Part shown: in pieces, positions 1 through 5,821 of the stretch
Layout of the letters: every line of letters starts with the position of its first letter
Position numbering within the stretch: the stretch's first letter is position 1
Source: Bacteroidota bacterium
GTDB taxonomy: Bacteria > Bacteroidota > Bacteroidia > NS11-12g > UBA9320
NCBI GenBank assembly: GCA_024638525.1
Contig: JAHEKB010000162.1
Span: forward strand, 1 to 5,821
Direction: 5' to 3'
Length of the DNA stretch: 5,821 bases
Notes under the pieces: generated by a model
Database searches by the model: none
What the model saw: only the letters and a program-made list of their open reading frames with translations
Told to the model about the DNA's origin: nothing
Program-made: the position numbers and the translations under genes

Positions 1-988
1 CATAAATGTATATATCTCCTAAATCCTCTTTGCTTTTAGAAAGCAGATAAAAGTGCACAAGAGCATAATCCCCATCTTCCGCAATATTTATACCGTCTTT
101 GTTTTCAATAACCCTTTTCCCATTATAGTCGACCCACTGTACATAACTCAGGTGAGACCTACTTTCATCAGCCCGCAATACCACATTTTGAACCGAGTCT
201 GTATACTTCTTTATTACTTGATTGCTGAAGAACCTCAATGATCGGATATCAAAAGACCTAAACTCGTTTCCCCCTTGAAACAAATTGCCGACTTCATAAT
301 TGAAGTTCAGCACACTGTTGTTGGAGAATTGTGGCTTGAGATTGTATATCGCATTCTCCCAGCTGTTGTTTTGCAAGATGGTCACTTTCACGTCCATAAA
401 TGGATTAGGGATGGTATAATTCTTATGATCGACTTCAAAATCTATTTCTTGATGTGTATTTCGGTATTCTGCAGTGGTTCCACTGTTTACCGTTGCCTGA
501 ACGGAAGTTTGCATATCCAAGACCATAAACCGTCGAGTTAGGACCAATTCATCCTCGTTGAAGTTTGAAAACACCTTGAGTAAATAATTTCCAGATTTGG
601 TCACCCGCATATTTTGTTGCGGAAAAATGAGTTCATAATGAACGTATTGCTGATAGGTATTGGTGCTGAATTTATAATTGGTGATCTCACCCATAGCATT
701 ACCTATGAGGTATTCAGGTTGTTGCAATTGACTTGGATTCCAATTGGCATCGCAGTGAATCATCGTATAATTAAAAAACTCATTCTGCGATTGCAAGTGA
801 TCAAAGACCAATTTTAATTTTTCATGACCATTCAATGCAATAATGGGTACCGGATCATAAATGGAAACATTCTTTGACAACATAACCGTCCTGATGTCAT
901 CACGATAAATGTGATTCTCATATACCAATTCCTGAGCAGAGCTTATCAGCCCATACAGACAAAGAAAAAAAATGATGCTAAAGCGCAT
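1..988 (-). CDS. T9SS plug protein (DUF5103 family), 3'-truncated by the window edge
   Basis: The reading frame is open from an ATG at 988 to the left edge, giving 329 codons with no stop. I translated it by hand. Residues 1-18 form a signal peptide (basic start, hydrophobic core FFLCLYGLIS, cleavage near SSA-Q). The mature protein carries blocks I recognise from DUF5103: NYTMIHCDANW at about 73-83, NYKFSTNTYQQY..HY at about 104-118, then KSGNYLLKVF, LTRRFMV, QEIDFEV, and later GGNEFRSFDIRSLRFF. The family (Pfam type IX secretion plug domains) includes the Plug protein that closes the periplasmic side of the SprA translocon in Flavobacterium johnsoniae. Family members are roughly 400-430 residues, so about 80-100 residues should lie beyond the window. 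It starts 43 nt after mazG on the same strand and may have its own promoter. The family call is confident. The plug role is taken from the family. Confidence 0.9.
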   Translation of the reverse strand, partial: MRFSIIFFLCLYGLISSAQELVYENHIYRDDIRTVMLSKNVSIYDPVPIIALNGHEKLKLVFDHLQSQNEFFNYTMIHCDANWNPSQLQQPEYLIGNAMGEITNYKFSTNTYQQYVHYELIFPQQNMRVTKSGNYLLKVFSNFNEDELVLTRRFMVLDMQTSVQATVNSGTTAEYRNTHQEIDFEVDHKNYTIPNPFMDVKVTILQNNSWENAIYNLKPQFSNNSVLNFNYEVGNLFQGGNEFRSFDIRSLRFFSNQVIKKYTDSVQNVVLRADESRSHLSYVQWVDYNGKRVIENKDGINIAEDGDYALVHFYLLSKSKEDLGDIYIY

Positions 989-1013
989 AGTAGATAGTAT
1001 TCAAAATGCTTGC

Positions 1014-1021
1014 CAAATATA
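1014..1021 (-). promoter_or_regulatory. Possible Bacteroidota -7 element for the plug gene
   Basis: On the minus strand this reads TATATTTG, an exact match to the Bacteroidota sigma-70 -7 consensus TAnnTTTG. Transcription starting about 6 nt downstream would give a leader of about 19 nt before the ATG at 988. No TTG is seen at the expected -33 distance, so support rests on the -7 motif and its position in the mazG-plug gap. Such an 8-mer with six fixed bases can occur by chance in AT-rich DNA. Confidence 0.35.
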
Positions 1022-1031
1022 ACGAATGATG

Positions 1032-1802
1032 CTAAGGCCTAGTGTCTCGCCCCAACTCTTTTGACTTTTCCCAAATGCGATCCATCTCTTCTAAGCTCAA
1101 GTCTTTAAGATCTTTTCCCAAAGTTTTTGCTTCCTGTTCTATCTGTTCAAAACGCATTCTGAATTTGTGATTGGTCATTTCCAGTGCGTCGTCTGGGTTA
1201 ATCCCGTTCCAGCGAGCGTAATTTACCAAGCTAAAAAGCAAGTCTCCAAATTCTTCTTCCTTTTCCTTTCCCTCGGCTTGCTTGAATTCTTGCAGCTCCT
1301 CCTCCACCTTGTCCCAAACTTGTTCCTTTGCAGGCCAATCAAAGCCAACTTGAGCTGCTTTATCTTGCATTCGCATAGCCTTTACTAAGCTGGGCATACC
1401 GTTAGGTACACCGGCCAATACTGATTTATTTCCCTCTTTAAGTTTGATCTGTTCCCAATTCTGTTTGACCTCTTCTTCGCTATTCACTTTAACATCTCCG
1501 TAAATATGAGGATGACGGCGAATCAATTTGTCACATTCAGAATGTATGACATCAGCAATATCAAAATCATCCTTTTCCTCAGCGATCTTACTGTAAAAGA
1601 CCATATGCAGCATGAGGTCTCCCAACTCTTTTTTTATTTCTTCACTGTCGTTCTTTAAAATAGCATCGCTGAGCTCATAGGTCTCCTCTATGGTTAAGTG
1701 CCTCAGAGACTCATTGGTCTGCTTGCGATCCCAAGGACATTTTTCCCGCAGTTCATCCATTATGGAGAGCATGCGTTCAAAGGCTTTGAGCTTATGGTCC
1801 AT
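1032..1802 (-). CDS. mazG: Nucleoside triphosphate pyrophosphohydrolase MazG
   Basis: This is a 256-residue cytoplasmic enzyme that hydrolyses (d)NTPs to the monophosphate and pyrophosphate, a nucleotide-pool cleaning role known in E. coli MazG to affect ppGpp and stress survival. Both tandem MazG domains are present. The N-terminal one has the EExxE helix in TIEETYELSDAI (E39, E40, E43) and the ExxD in KELGDLM (E59, D62). The C-terminal one has VEEELQEF (E168, E169, E172) and EEEFGDLLFSLVNYARW (E184, D187). The family hallmark CPWD is at 22-25, and RRHPHIYGDV at 95-104 precedes the inter-domain linker. Length fits the family. I chose the ATG at 1802, which shares its A with the upstream TGA stop (TGATG), over a TTG one codon earlier. 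The 1-nt overlap with the LytTR gene implies cotranscription and translational coupling. All metal-binding acidic residues look intact. Confidence 0.96.
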   Translation of the reverse strand: MDHKLKAFERMLSIMDELREKCPWDRKQTNESLRHLTIEETYELSDAILKNDSEEIKKELGDLMLHMVFYSKIAEEKDDFDIADVIHSECDKLIRRHPHIYGDVKVNSEEEVKQNWEQIKLKEGNKSVLAGVPNGMPSLVKAMRMQDKAAQVGFDWPAKEQVWDKVEEELQEFKQAEGKEKEEEFGDLLFSLVNYARWNGINPDDALEMTNHKFRMRFEQIEQEAKTLGKDLKDLSLEEMDRIWEKSKELGRDTRP

Positions 1803-2512
1803 CAAAGAATATTGTTTGATCTCATCAGTTTGAGAAAGGGTTCCTTATAGTTCTTTCCAATAGGAATACTGATTCCATTGACCTCTATTTTTGATCCTGA
1901 AAAGCTCTGTACGTGATTTCTGTTCACTATGTATGAACGGTGGACTCTTGAAAAGGTGTCGTCCGGAAGTTTGCGTTCCATATTCTTCATGGTCTGCAGT
2001 GTCACGATCTTACCTTCTTCTAAAAAGATCTTTACATAATCAGCAAATGCTTCAACATAATAAATCTCCGGATAGGAAAGCTTGATTAGCTTTTGATTGG
2101 CCTTGACGAAAATGAATTCTTCCTCCATATTGGTTTCGGCAATATCCTCGCTGCTCTTGAATTTGTAATACTCTTGCGCCTTGGAAACGGCCTTTTCAAA
2201 TCGATCATAGGCAATGGGTTTCAACAGATAGTCTATGGCATCTAACTCAAAACCTTCAAGGGCATAATCCGGATAAGCAGTGGTGAAGATGAAAAGCGGT
2301 TTTTTTTCCAGTGATTTAATAAAGCTCAATCCACTGATCTCAGGCATTTGAATGTCCAAGAACATGAGGTCGACTTTTCTGTTTTTCAATACTTCACTTG
2401 CTTCCGCAGCATTATTGCACCGCGCAATTAACTCTAAATCAGGATGTTTACTTACATAATTCTCAATAATGTCTAAAGCTAGTGGTTCGTCGTCTACGGC
2501 AATACAATTCAT
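1802..2512 (-). CDS. LytTR-family response regulator
   Basis: This 236-residue two-domain regulator has a receiver domain at about 1-115, with acidic pair D7/D8, phospho-acceptor D53 in LMFLDIQMPE, switch threonine T78 in FTTAYPDYA, and K98 in LLKP. The DFELDAIDYLLKP-type alpha4-beta5 region (here GFELDAIDYLLKP) is typical of the AlgR/LytR class. A linker of about 17 residues leads to a LytTR DNA-binding domain at about 133-231. That domain has the expected YYVEAFADYVKI, the TMKNMERKLP helix, FSRVHRSYIVN and IPIGKNYKEPF blocks. In this family phosphorylation by a LytS-type kinase promotes dimerisation and binding of paired direct repeats in promoters. The ATG at 2512 lies 1 nt after the kinase stop, so the kinase is its evident partner. 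Its stop overlaps mazG by 1 nt. Targets cannot be read from the window. Confidence 0.95.
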   Translation of the reverse strand: MNCIAVDDEPLALDIIENYVSKHPDLELIARCNNAAEASEVLKNRKVDLMFLDIQMPEISGLSFIKSLEKKPLFIFTTAYPDYALEGFELDAIDYLLKPIAYDRFEKAVSKAQEYYKFKSSEDIAETNMEEEFIFVKANQKLIKLSYPEIYYVEAFADYVKIFLEEGKIVTLQTMKNMERKLPDDTFSRVHRSYIVNRNHVQSFSGSKIEVNGISIPIGKNYKEPFLKLMRSNNIL

Positions 2513-2513
2513 A

Positions 2514-3578
2514 TTAGTCTAATTCTAGTTGGAGTGATACAACATATTCATTTTTAATATCTCCCAATTCCAAAGCGTGTTTGTTGGGATAAAGCAAGTT
2601 TAGTCTTTTCCTTACATTCTTGAGTCCAATTCCTCCTCGGTAACCCTTTTGTTTCGACAGTTCATGCCCATTTTTCGGCTTAGAGTTAACAATGTGAAAA
2701 TGCAATTGATCATTTTCAACATGAAGGTGGACATTGACAAAGCCGGTATCCTTGTCTTTACCTAATCCATGCTTAAAACTGTTCTCAACAAAAGGAATCA
2801 GGAGCATGGGCGCTATTTCATAATGGTCATAGTTGCCGTGGATGTCGATTTCCAGATTAAGTCTATCACCGTGGCGAACCTTCTCCAATTCCAAATAGCT
2901 CTTTAGGTATTTGATCTCTTGCGACAAACTGACTTTTTTCTCTCCTCCATCGTATAAGATATATCTGAGTATGTCGCTCAATTTCAGGATCAACTCCGGA
3001 GCATGATCGGATTTCTGTAAGCTCAAAGCATAGACGCTATTGAGGCTATTGAATAAGAAGTGGGGATTGATTTGAGATTTTAAATACTTGAGTTCCGTCT
3101 CCGTATTGAGCTGTTCGAGCTCTTTGGCAAGTCTTTCATTTTCATACCACTGCTTTACCAGTTTGAGGCTCATGGTAACGGCGGTAGTATAGGTAATGGC
3201 TATTCCTGCATTCACCATAAAACCCAGAGAGAATAAGTCCGGCTTAAACTGTGCGGATAGCGTATTTAAAGCCATCAATACCAAAGTAAGCAGGAAGGTT
3301 GCCAAGCTAATGGTCAACAATATGGCTACAGCATAAGCACCGTAATTTCGTTTTTTTAGTATGTTGGGAAAGAGAAAATAGATGTTAAAATAGCTGACCA
3401 TGGCGTGAATAGACACCATTACCAAAGAATTGATCAAAATCTGTGACCACTCAATTCCAGGTCTAAAAAAGTAAACCCAAAAAATAAAATACAGTATCCA
3501 AAGAAGGTAATGATGGAGGTTTAACCGGGTAAACCAAATGTAAAATTTACTGGAGACGAATTGTTTGCTTGAACTCAA
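2514..3578 (-). CDS. LytS/YehU-type sensor histidine kinase (His_kinase PF06580 class)
   Basis: This is a 354-residue inner-membrane kinase. Four hydrophobic segments occur at about 24-38, 47-71, 80-104 and 118-140, followed by a short coiled coil (about 145-168) and the His_kinase domain. The phospho-accepting motif is QINPHFLFNSLNS with H173. The ATPase part has the N-box PMLLIPFVENSFKHG (N266) and a glycine-rich lid GGIGLKNVRKRL (315-326). No PAS, GAF or large extracytoplasmic sensor domain is present, so sensing must occur in or near the membrane or through a partner. The start is TTG at 3578: a stop lies six codons upstream in frame with no ATG between, and the next ATG (codon 54) would delete the first membrane segment. 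The TTG overlaps the upstream gene's stop as TTGA, a 4-nt coupling overlap. It precedes the LytTR regulator by 1 nt. The ligand is unknown. Confidence 0.94.
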   Translation of the reverse strand: MSSSKQFVSSKFYIWFTRLNLHHYLLWILYFIFWVYFFRPGIEWSQILINSLVMVSIHAMVSYFNIYFLFPNILKKRNYGAYAVAILLTISLATFLLTLVLMALNTLSAQFKPDLFSLGFMVNAGIAITYTTAVTMSLKLVKQWYENERLAKELEQLNTETELKYLKSQINPHFLFNSLNSVYALSLQKSDHAPELILKLSDILRYILYDGGEKKVSLSQEIKYLKSYLELEKVRHGDRLNLEIDIHGNYDHYEIAPMLLIPFVENSFKHGLGKDKDTGFVNVHLHVENDQLHFHIVNSKPKNGHELSKQKGYRGGIGLKNVRKRLNLLYPNKHALELGDIKNEYVVSLQLELD

Positions 3579-3802
3579 GTATTGTCTTGGTGTCTAAAAT
3601 AACGCAACATGCTGTAGCTCCAATTCAACACTTTAACCCCGGATTGAAAATAGGATTCGGCCTCTGAAATAGTCTTACTGCTTGAAACCTCTTCCTTTGT
3701 TTGCTTTGTAATGGCAGATACAGTAAAGTATGCAGCGATGTTTAAAAGTAGTAATGCTGTAATGATCAAATGGACCTTTTTGAGTTGGATTGAGATTTTC
3801 AT
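3575..3802 (-). CDS. Small single-span membrane protein of unknown function, first gene of the kinase operon
   Basis: This encodes 75 residues that I do not recognise as any named family. It has a basic N-terminus (KISIQLKK), one strong hydrophobic segment at about 10-31 rich in leucine and isoleucine, and a polar remainder of about 44 residues ending RYFRHQDNT. The positive-inside rule places the tail outside the cytoplasmic membrane, with the segment acting as an anchor or uncleaved signal; no obvious signal peptidase or lipoprotein cysteine site is present. The tail contains the lysine/serine-rich stretch KQTKEEVSSSKTISEAE and then an aromatic stretch, VLNWSYSMLRYF. That it is a real gene is supported by its ATG start, its 4-nt TTGA overlap with the kinase, which itself has no other plausible start, and the absence of any other gene here. 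A role as accessory or sensor partner of the kinase is inference from context only. Confidence 0.75.
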   Translation of the reverse strand: MKISIQLKKVHLIITALLLLNIAAYFTVSAITKQTKEEVSSSKTISEAESYFQSGVKVLNWSYSMLRYFRHQDNT

Positions 3803-3891
3803 GGTAAGTTCCTAACTACAGCTATACGAATATAATGCCAAATAGTTACAGCCCTTTTTTAGTCGCCAAAATGGCAGAATAATGAGACAAA

Positions 3892-4110
3892 CTATGATTG
3901 AATCGCAGGAAGTTCATCCTCTTTACATTCTTCCCCCGCTTTGGCACCACAGAGCCCACAAGCCACGCCTTCATCCATTAAAAGTGGATTCTTCCCAGCA
4001 CATCCCCCGCGAGCTTCAGCACCCTTAATAAACACTACCCTCACGGCCATTCCTAGAACCGCAATCAAAAAGAAAGCGATCATAATAGCCATTATTGCCC
4101 AAAACTGCAT
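3892..4110 (-). CDS. Small cysteine-rich membrane protein, NqrM (DUF539)-like
   Basis: This 72-residue protein has an N-terminal membrane segment at about 4-28 (IMIAFFLIAVLGMAVRVVF), followed by a short soluble tail with four cysteines: C37 in GGCAGKNP, C51 and C54 in CGLC, and C62 in EEC. The layout of one span, then a glycine-flanked Cys, then a CxxC and another Cys, resembles NqrM. NqrM is a small membrane protein needed with ApbE to mature Na+-translocating NADH:quinone reductase, probably by supplying iron to the Fe site between NqrD and NqrE. Flavobacterial genomes carry similar short proteins often annotated only as 'membrane or secreted protein'. No nqr or apbE gene is in the window, so the assignment rests on size, topology and cysteine pattern. 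It is flanked by 53 nt and 89 nt gaps and is probably transcribed on its own. That it is a gene is likely; the NqrM identity is moderate. Confidence 0.75.
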   Translation of the reverse strand: MQFWAIMAIMIAFFLIAVLGMAVRVVFIKGAEARGGCAGKNPLLMDEGVACGLCGAKAGEECKEDELPAIQS

Positions 4111-4123
4111 AATTATAGAACAG

Positions 4124-4131
4124 CAAAGATA
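4124..4131 (-). promoter_or_regulatory. Possible Bacteroidota -7 element for the small cysteine-rich gene
   Basis: The minus strand reads TATCTTTG, an exact fit to TAnnTTTG, inside the 53-nt gap between the membrane-protein stop and the ATG at 4110. A start about 6 nt downstream would leave a leader of only about 8 nt, which is short. No TTG is visible at the -33 distance. This is a weak call based on motif and location. Confidence 0.28.
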
Positions 4132-4163
4132 ACTCTAGGTTTTGAAATTTATGGGTCTTTGCA

Positions 4164-5126
4164 TCAATGCGGTTCTACGTATTTACGCCTAAAGATTACA
4201 TTGAAAAATACCGTTGCAACACAGGCTACTACAAATATTGCAATGCTGCTATCTACAAATTCCCACCAGTCAAAATACAGCATATAAAAAATGAATAAAG
4301 CAGGAGTATATAGATAAATGGCAATGGAGAACGCCCTGCTTCGAATGGGTTTTGACCCCAAAGCCATGACAATTGAAATTAGAAGAAAACTAGTGAGAAG
4401 TATAATGGCCGATTCCTGCTCTTTTACTCCATTGAAACGAATGATCAATTCCAAAAAGGCATATATAATGAAATACATAATTGGAAAGAGGGCAGAAATA
4501 AACATGGCCCAACCAAAATCTCTGGCCTTAGTTGCACATATGGCAAAAAGCATCATGGCAAACCCAACACTAATCAAGAGATACCAATTCCAAAATTCCC
4601 ATTTGACTGGATAGAACATCTTCTCTTTGTGATAGACCATTTCTGCAAAGCGCTCCATATCCGTGGATTGCTGGTCATACCTATGGGGACTGATGTCTTG
4701 ATAATGATCTACATTCCAATCTTTGGTTATCTGCTTGGAGTGAACATAAGAGCCAAGATTTGCCATCACTGGCAGAGCACTAATAGCGCTAAAAATCAGA
4801 AAGAACCCTATAAAAAATGAAATCCCTTGTTTATACGGAAGCCGGTGATGAATTCTATGTGTATTGAATCTAACCTGCCTAATAATGAAGAGGGTAAATA
4901 GCAAAATGCTGAGCAAAGTCATCAATAAGGTCACTCCGCCAAAGAAATCACCGAGCTCATACCAAGGCTGGCTGAGGTCATATTTGTAGAAATACCCTAT
5001 GGTAAATAGAACCGCATTCGCGGTTAACACAACGGGAAGAAAGATATGAAGACCCAAAATCCAGAGATTTGGAAACTTCTTAACCATCTTATCTTCCAGT
5101 TTAGAAAAAGCAGATCGTTTAGTCAT
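4164..5126 (-). CDS. Eight-span membrane protein, putative ABC transporter permease partner
   Basis: This is a 320-residue integral membrane protein that I cannot assign to a named family. Hydrophobic segments occur at about 21-47, 62-82, 102-122, 180-198, 206-229, 240-257, 266-285 and 291-312. A basic loop after the second (RQVRFNTHRIHHRLPYK, about 83-99) should be cytoplasmic. A polar loop of about 57 residues between the third and fourth segments, rich in His, Asp, Gln and Tyr (for example DISPHRYDQQSTD), should then face the periplasm. Both termini are basic or polar and predicted cytoplasmic. The ATG at 5126 overlaps the end of the ABC ATPase gene by 8 nt, a strong sign of coupled expression and of a transporter pair, as in ABC-2-like exporters where ATPase and permease are separate genes. 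The permease role is inferred from that neighbour and from topology; the substrate is unknown. Confidence 0.85.
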   Translation of the reverse strand: MTKRSAFSKLEDKMVKKFPNLWILGLHIFLPVVLTANAVLFTIGYFYKYDLSQPWYELGDFFGGVTLLMTLLSILLFTLFIIRQVRFNTHRIHHRLPYKQGISFFIGFFLIFSAISALPVMANLGSYVHSKQITKDWNVDHYQDISPHRYDQQSTDMERFAEMVYHKEKMFYPVKWEFWNWYLLISVGFAMMLFAICATKARDFGWAMFISALFPIMYFIIYAFLELIIRFNGVKEQESAIILLTSFLLISIVMALGSKPIRSRAFSIAIYLYTPALFIFYMLYFDWWEFVDSSIAIFVVACVATVFFNVIFRRKYVEPH

Positions 5127-5821
5127 TGAACAATCGTTTTGTGGATGAACTTATATCTCTGAAATACTTCAAATCAATCCCCTCAGCATGCATTTCATTG
5201 ATAAATGAGGCCGCGTACTTATCCGACTCTATCTGGTAATACTCCCCATTTTTACGGAAAGAAATAGCCTTTTTCTGTAGCCATTCTTCAAAATCCTCAT
5301 CCTTCTTAACCTGAAATTCATAAAGGAATTTATCCTTGGTAGAAAGCTCCTCATTTGCTCCGCTAAATATGGCATTGCCCTCTTTGAGAAAGACCATATG
5401 ATCTGCCACTACTTCTATTTCATGGAGCTGTTGGCTGCTCAGCACTACGGCCGTGGGGTAATCCTTATCTCTTAAAATGTTCTTTAGATCTGAGAGGAAT
5501 TTTTGCTGTGTGTTGATATCCAGATTAGCCAAGGGCTCATCTAGAACCAGCAGCTTAGGTTTTCCTATAAGAACTCTTGCCAATTCAAAACGCAGACGGA
5601 ATCCAGTAGATATCTCAGTCCAATATAAATTGCGGTATTGCTGAAGATCTAAAAAGTCCAGAATCTCGTTTAGGTATTCATCAATATTGTCAGCGGCTAT
5701 GCCTTCAATTGCCGCTTTGAGTTGCAAATTCTGAATTAAACTGCCGTACCAACGTGGAATGCGTTGAGGAATAAAGGCAATGTTGTCTTTGATCTCTGAC
5801 CAGGAAATTGAATTCGATGGA
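5119..5821 (-). CDS. ABC transporter ATP-binding protein, 5'-truncated by the window edge
   Basis: The frame is open from the right edge to the TAA at 5119-5121, giving 233 visible residues; the Walker A loop lies outside the window. Numbering from the first complete codon, the Q-loop is IAFIPQ (Q19), the signature region is ISTGFRLRFELARVLIG (about 70-86), and Walker B with catalytic glutamate is KLLVLDEP (E95), followed by the D-loop ANLD. The switch region reads VVLSSQQLHEIEVVADHMVFLKEG (about 125-148), where most ABC proteins have SSH: the histidine position is Q130. A C-terminal extension of about 70 residues (FLYEFQVKKDEDFEEW and onward) follows, a common arrangement in ABC-2-type ATPases. 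A TTG at 5727 is not the start, because conserved Q-loop sequence lies upstream of it. The protein should energise transport through the membrane protein encoded by the overlapping downstream gene. Substrate unknown. Confidence 0.93.
   Translation of the reverse strand, partial: PSNSISWSEIKDNIAFIPQRIPRWYGSLIQNLQLKAAIEGIAADNIDEYLNEILDFLDLQQYRNLYWTEISTGFRLRFELARVLIGKPKLLVLDEPLANLDINTQQKFLSDLKNILRDKDYPTAVVLSSQQLHEIEVVADHMVFLKEGNAIFSGANEELSTKDKFLYEFQVKKDEDFEEWLQKKAISFRKNGEYYQIESDKYAASFINEMHAEGIDLKYFRDISSSTKRLFND

Noticed and set aside
53..817. Three plus-strand open frames (53-241, 275-541, 614-817).
   Set aside because: They lie antisense within the plug gene, whose translation matches a known family over the same span. 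They have no recognisable domains.
1032..1043. Near-palindrome CTAAGGCCTAG around the mazG stop codon, considered as an operator or terminator.
   Set aside because: It is short, imperfect, overlaps coding sequence and has no T-tract, so chance is adequate to explain it.
1803..1805. TTG as the start of mazG, one codon before the ATG.
   Set aside because: The adjacent ATG forms a standard TGATG overlap with the regulator stop, and ATG is the stronger start. The difference is one residue.
1167..2085. Plus-strand open frames at 1167-1388 and 1891-2085.
   Set aside because: They are antisense to mazG and to the LytTR domain, both confidently identified, and show no protein-like features of their own.
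3827..3846. Possible -7 elements for the kinase operon (TATATTCG at 3827-3834 and ACTATTTG at 3839-3846, minus strand).
   Set aside because: Each departs from TAnnTTTG in one or two fixed bases and only the second has a TTG upstream at about 20 nt. A promoter is expected in this 89-nt gap, but I cannot choose a site.
3865..3875. Small inverted repeat GCCA-TTT-TGGC between the cysteine-rich gene and the kinase operon, considered as a terminator.
   Set aside because: The stem is only 4 bp, and on the transcribed strand it is followed by an A-rich run instead of a T-tract.
3941..4132. Plus-strand open frame of 63 codons opposite the small cysteine-rich gene.
   Set aside because: The minus-strand product has a clean membrane segment and an ordered cysteine pattern. 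The plus-strand product is an Ala/Pro/Ile-rich mirror of it with no family resemblance.
4318..4820. Plus-strand open frames at 4318-4614 and 4629-4820.
   Set aside because: They lie within the eight-span membrane protein gene, which has a full-length frame, regular hydrophobic segments and an overlap with its upstream neighbour.
5725..5727. TTG as the start of the ABC ATPase.
   Set aside because: The frame continues upstream to the window edge and encodes the Q-loop (IAFIPQ), which must belong to the same protein.

Overview
The window looks like a chromosomal segment from a member of the Bacteroidota, most likely the class Flavobacteriia or a close relative. The basis is a DUF5103-type type IX secretion (T9SS) plug protein, a phylum-restricted system. 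Supporting signs are a LytS-type kinase paired with a LytTR regulator, near-matches to the Bacteroidota -7 promoter motif (TAnnTTTG), and little sign of purine-rich ribosome binding sites. All genes lie on the minus strand, so transcription runs from high to low coordinates, and coding density is very high.

In transcription order (right to left): (1) 5119-5821 is the C-terminal two thirds or so of an ABC transporter ATPase that enters from the right edge. It overlaps by 8 nt a gene (4164-5126) for an eight-segment membrane protein that is its likely permease partner. (2) 3892-4110 encodes a 72-residue single-span membrane protein with four cysteines, resembling the NqrM (DUF539) maturation factor of Na+-translocating NADH:quinone reductase. 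(3) 3802 down to 1032 is a tightly packed four-gene unit: a 75-residue one-span membrane protein of unknown function, a four-span LytS-type sensor kinase that starts at TTG, a LytTR response regulator, and mazG (NTP pyrophosphohydrolase). Junctions are a 4-nt overlap, a 1-nt gap and a 1-nt overlap, which suggests one transcript with coupled translation. (4) 1-988 is the N-terminal 329 codons of the secreted T9SS plug protein, which runs off the left edge. A -7-like motif lies in the 43-nt gap before it.

The genes do not form one obvious pathway. The sensor kinase and regulator should form a phosphorelay controlling transcription, and the small membrane protein made just ahead of the kinase is the most likely unknown partner. 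The ABC pair is a separate transport module. MazG, the NqrM-like protein and the plug serve nucleotide sanitation, respiratory-complex assembly and protein secretion. No RNA genes, mobile elements, CRISPR arrays, convincing terminators or non-coding stretches over 90 nt were seen. I found no clear evidence of a wholly new system. The points most worth following are the small membrane protein fused by overlap to the kinase and the atypical signature and switch (H-loop) motifs of the ABC ATPase.
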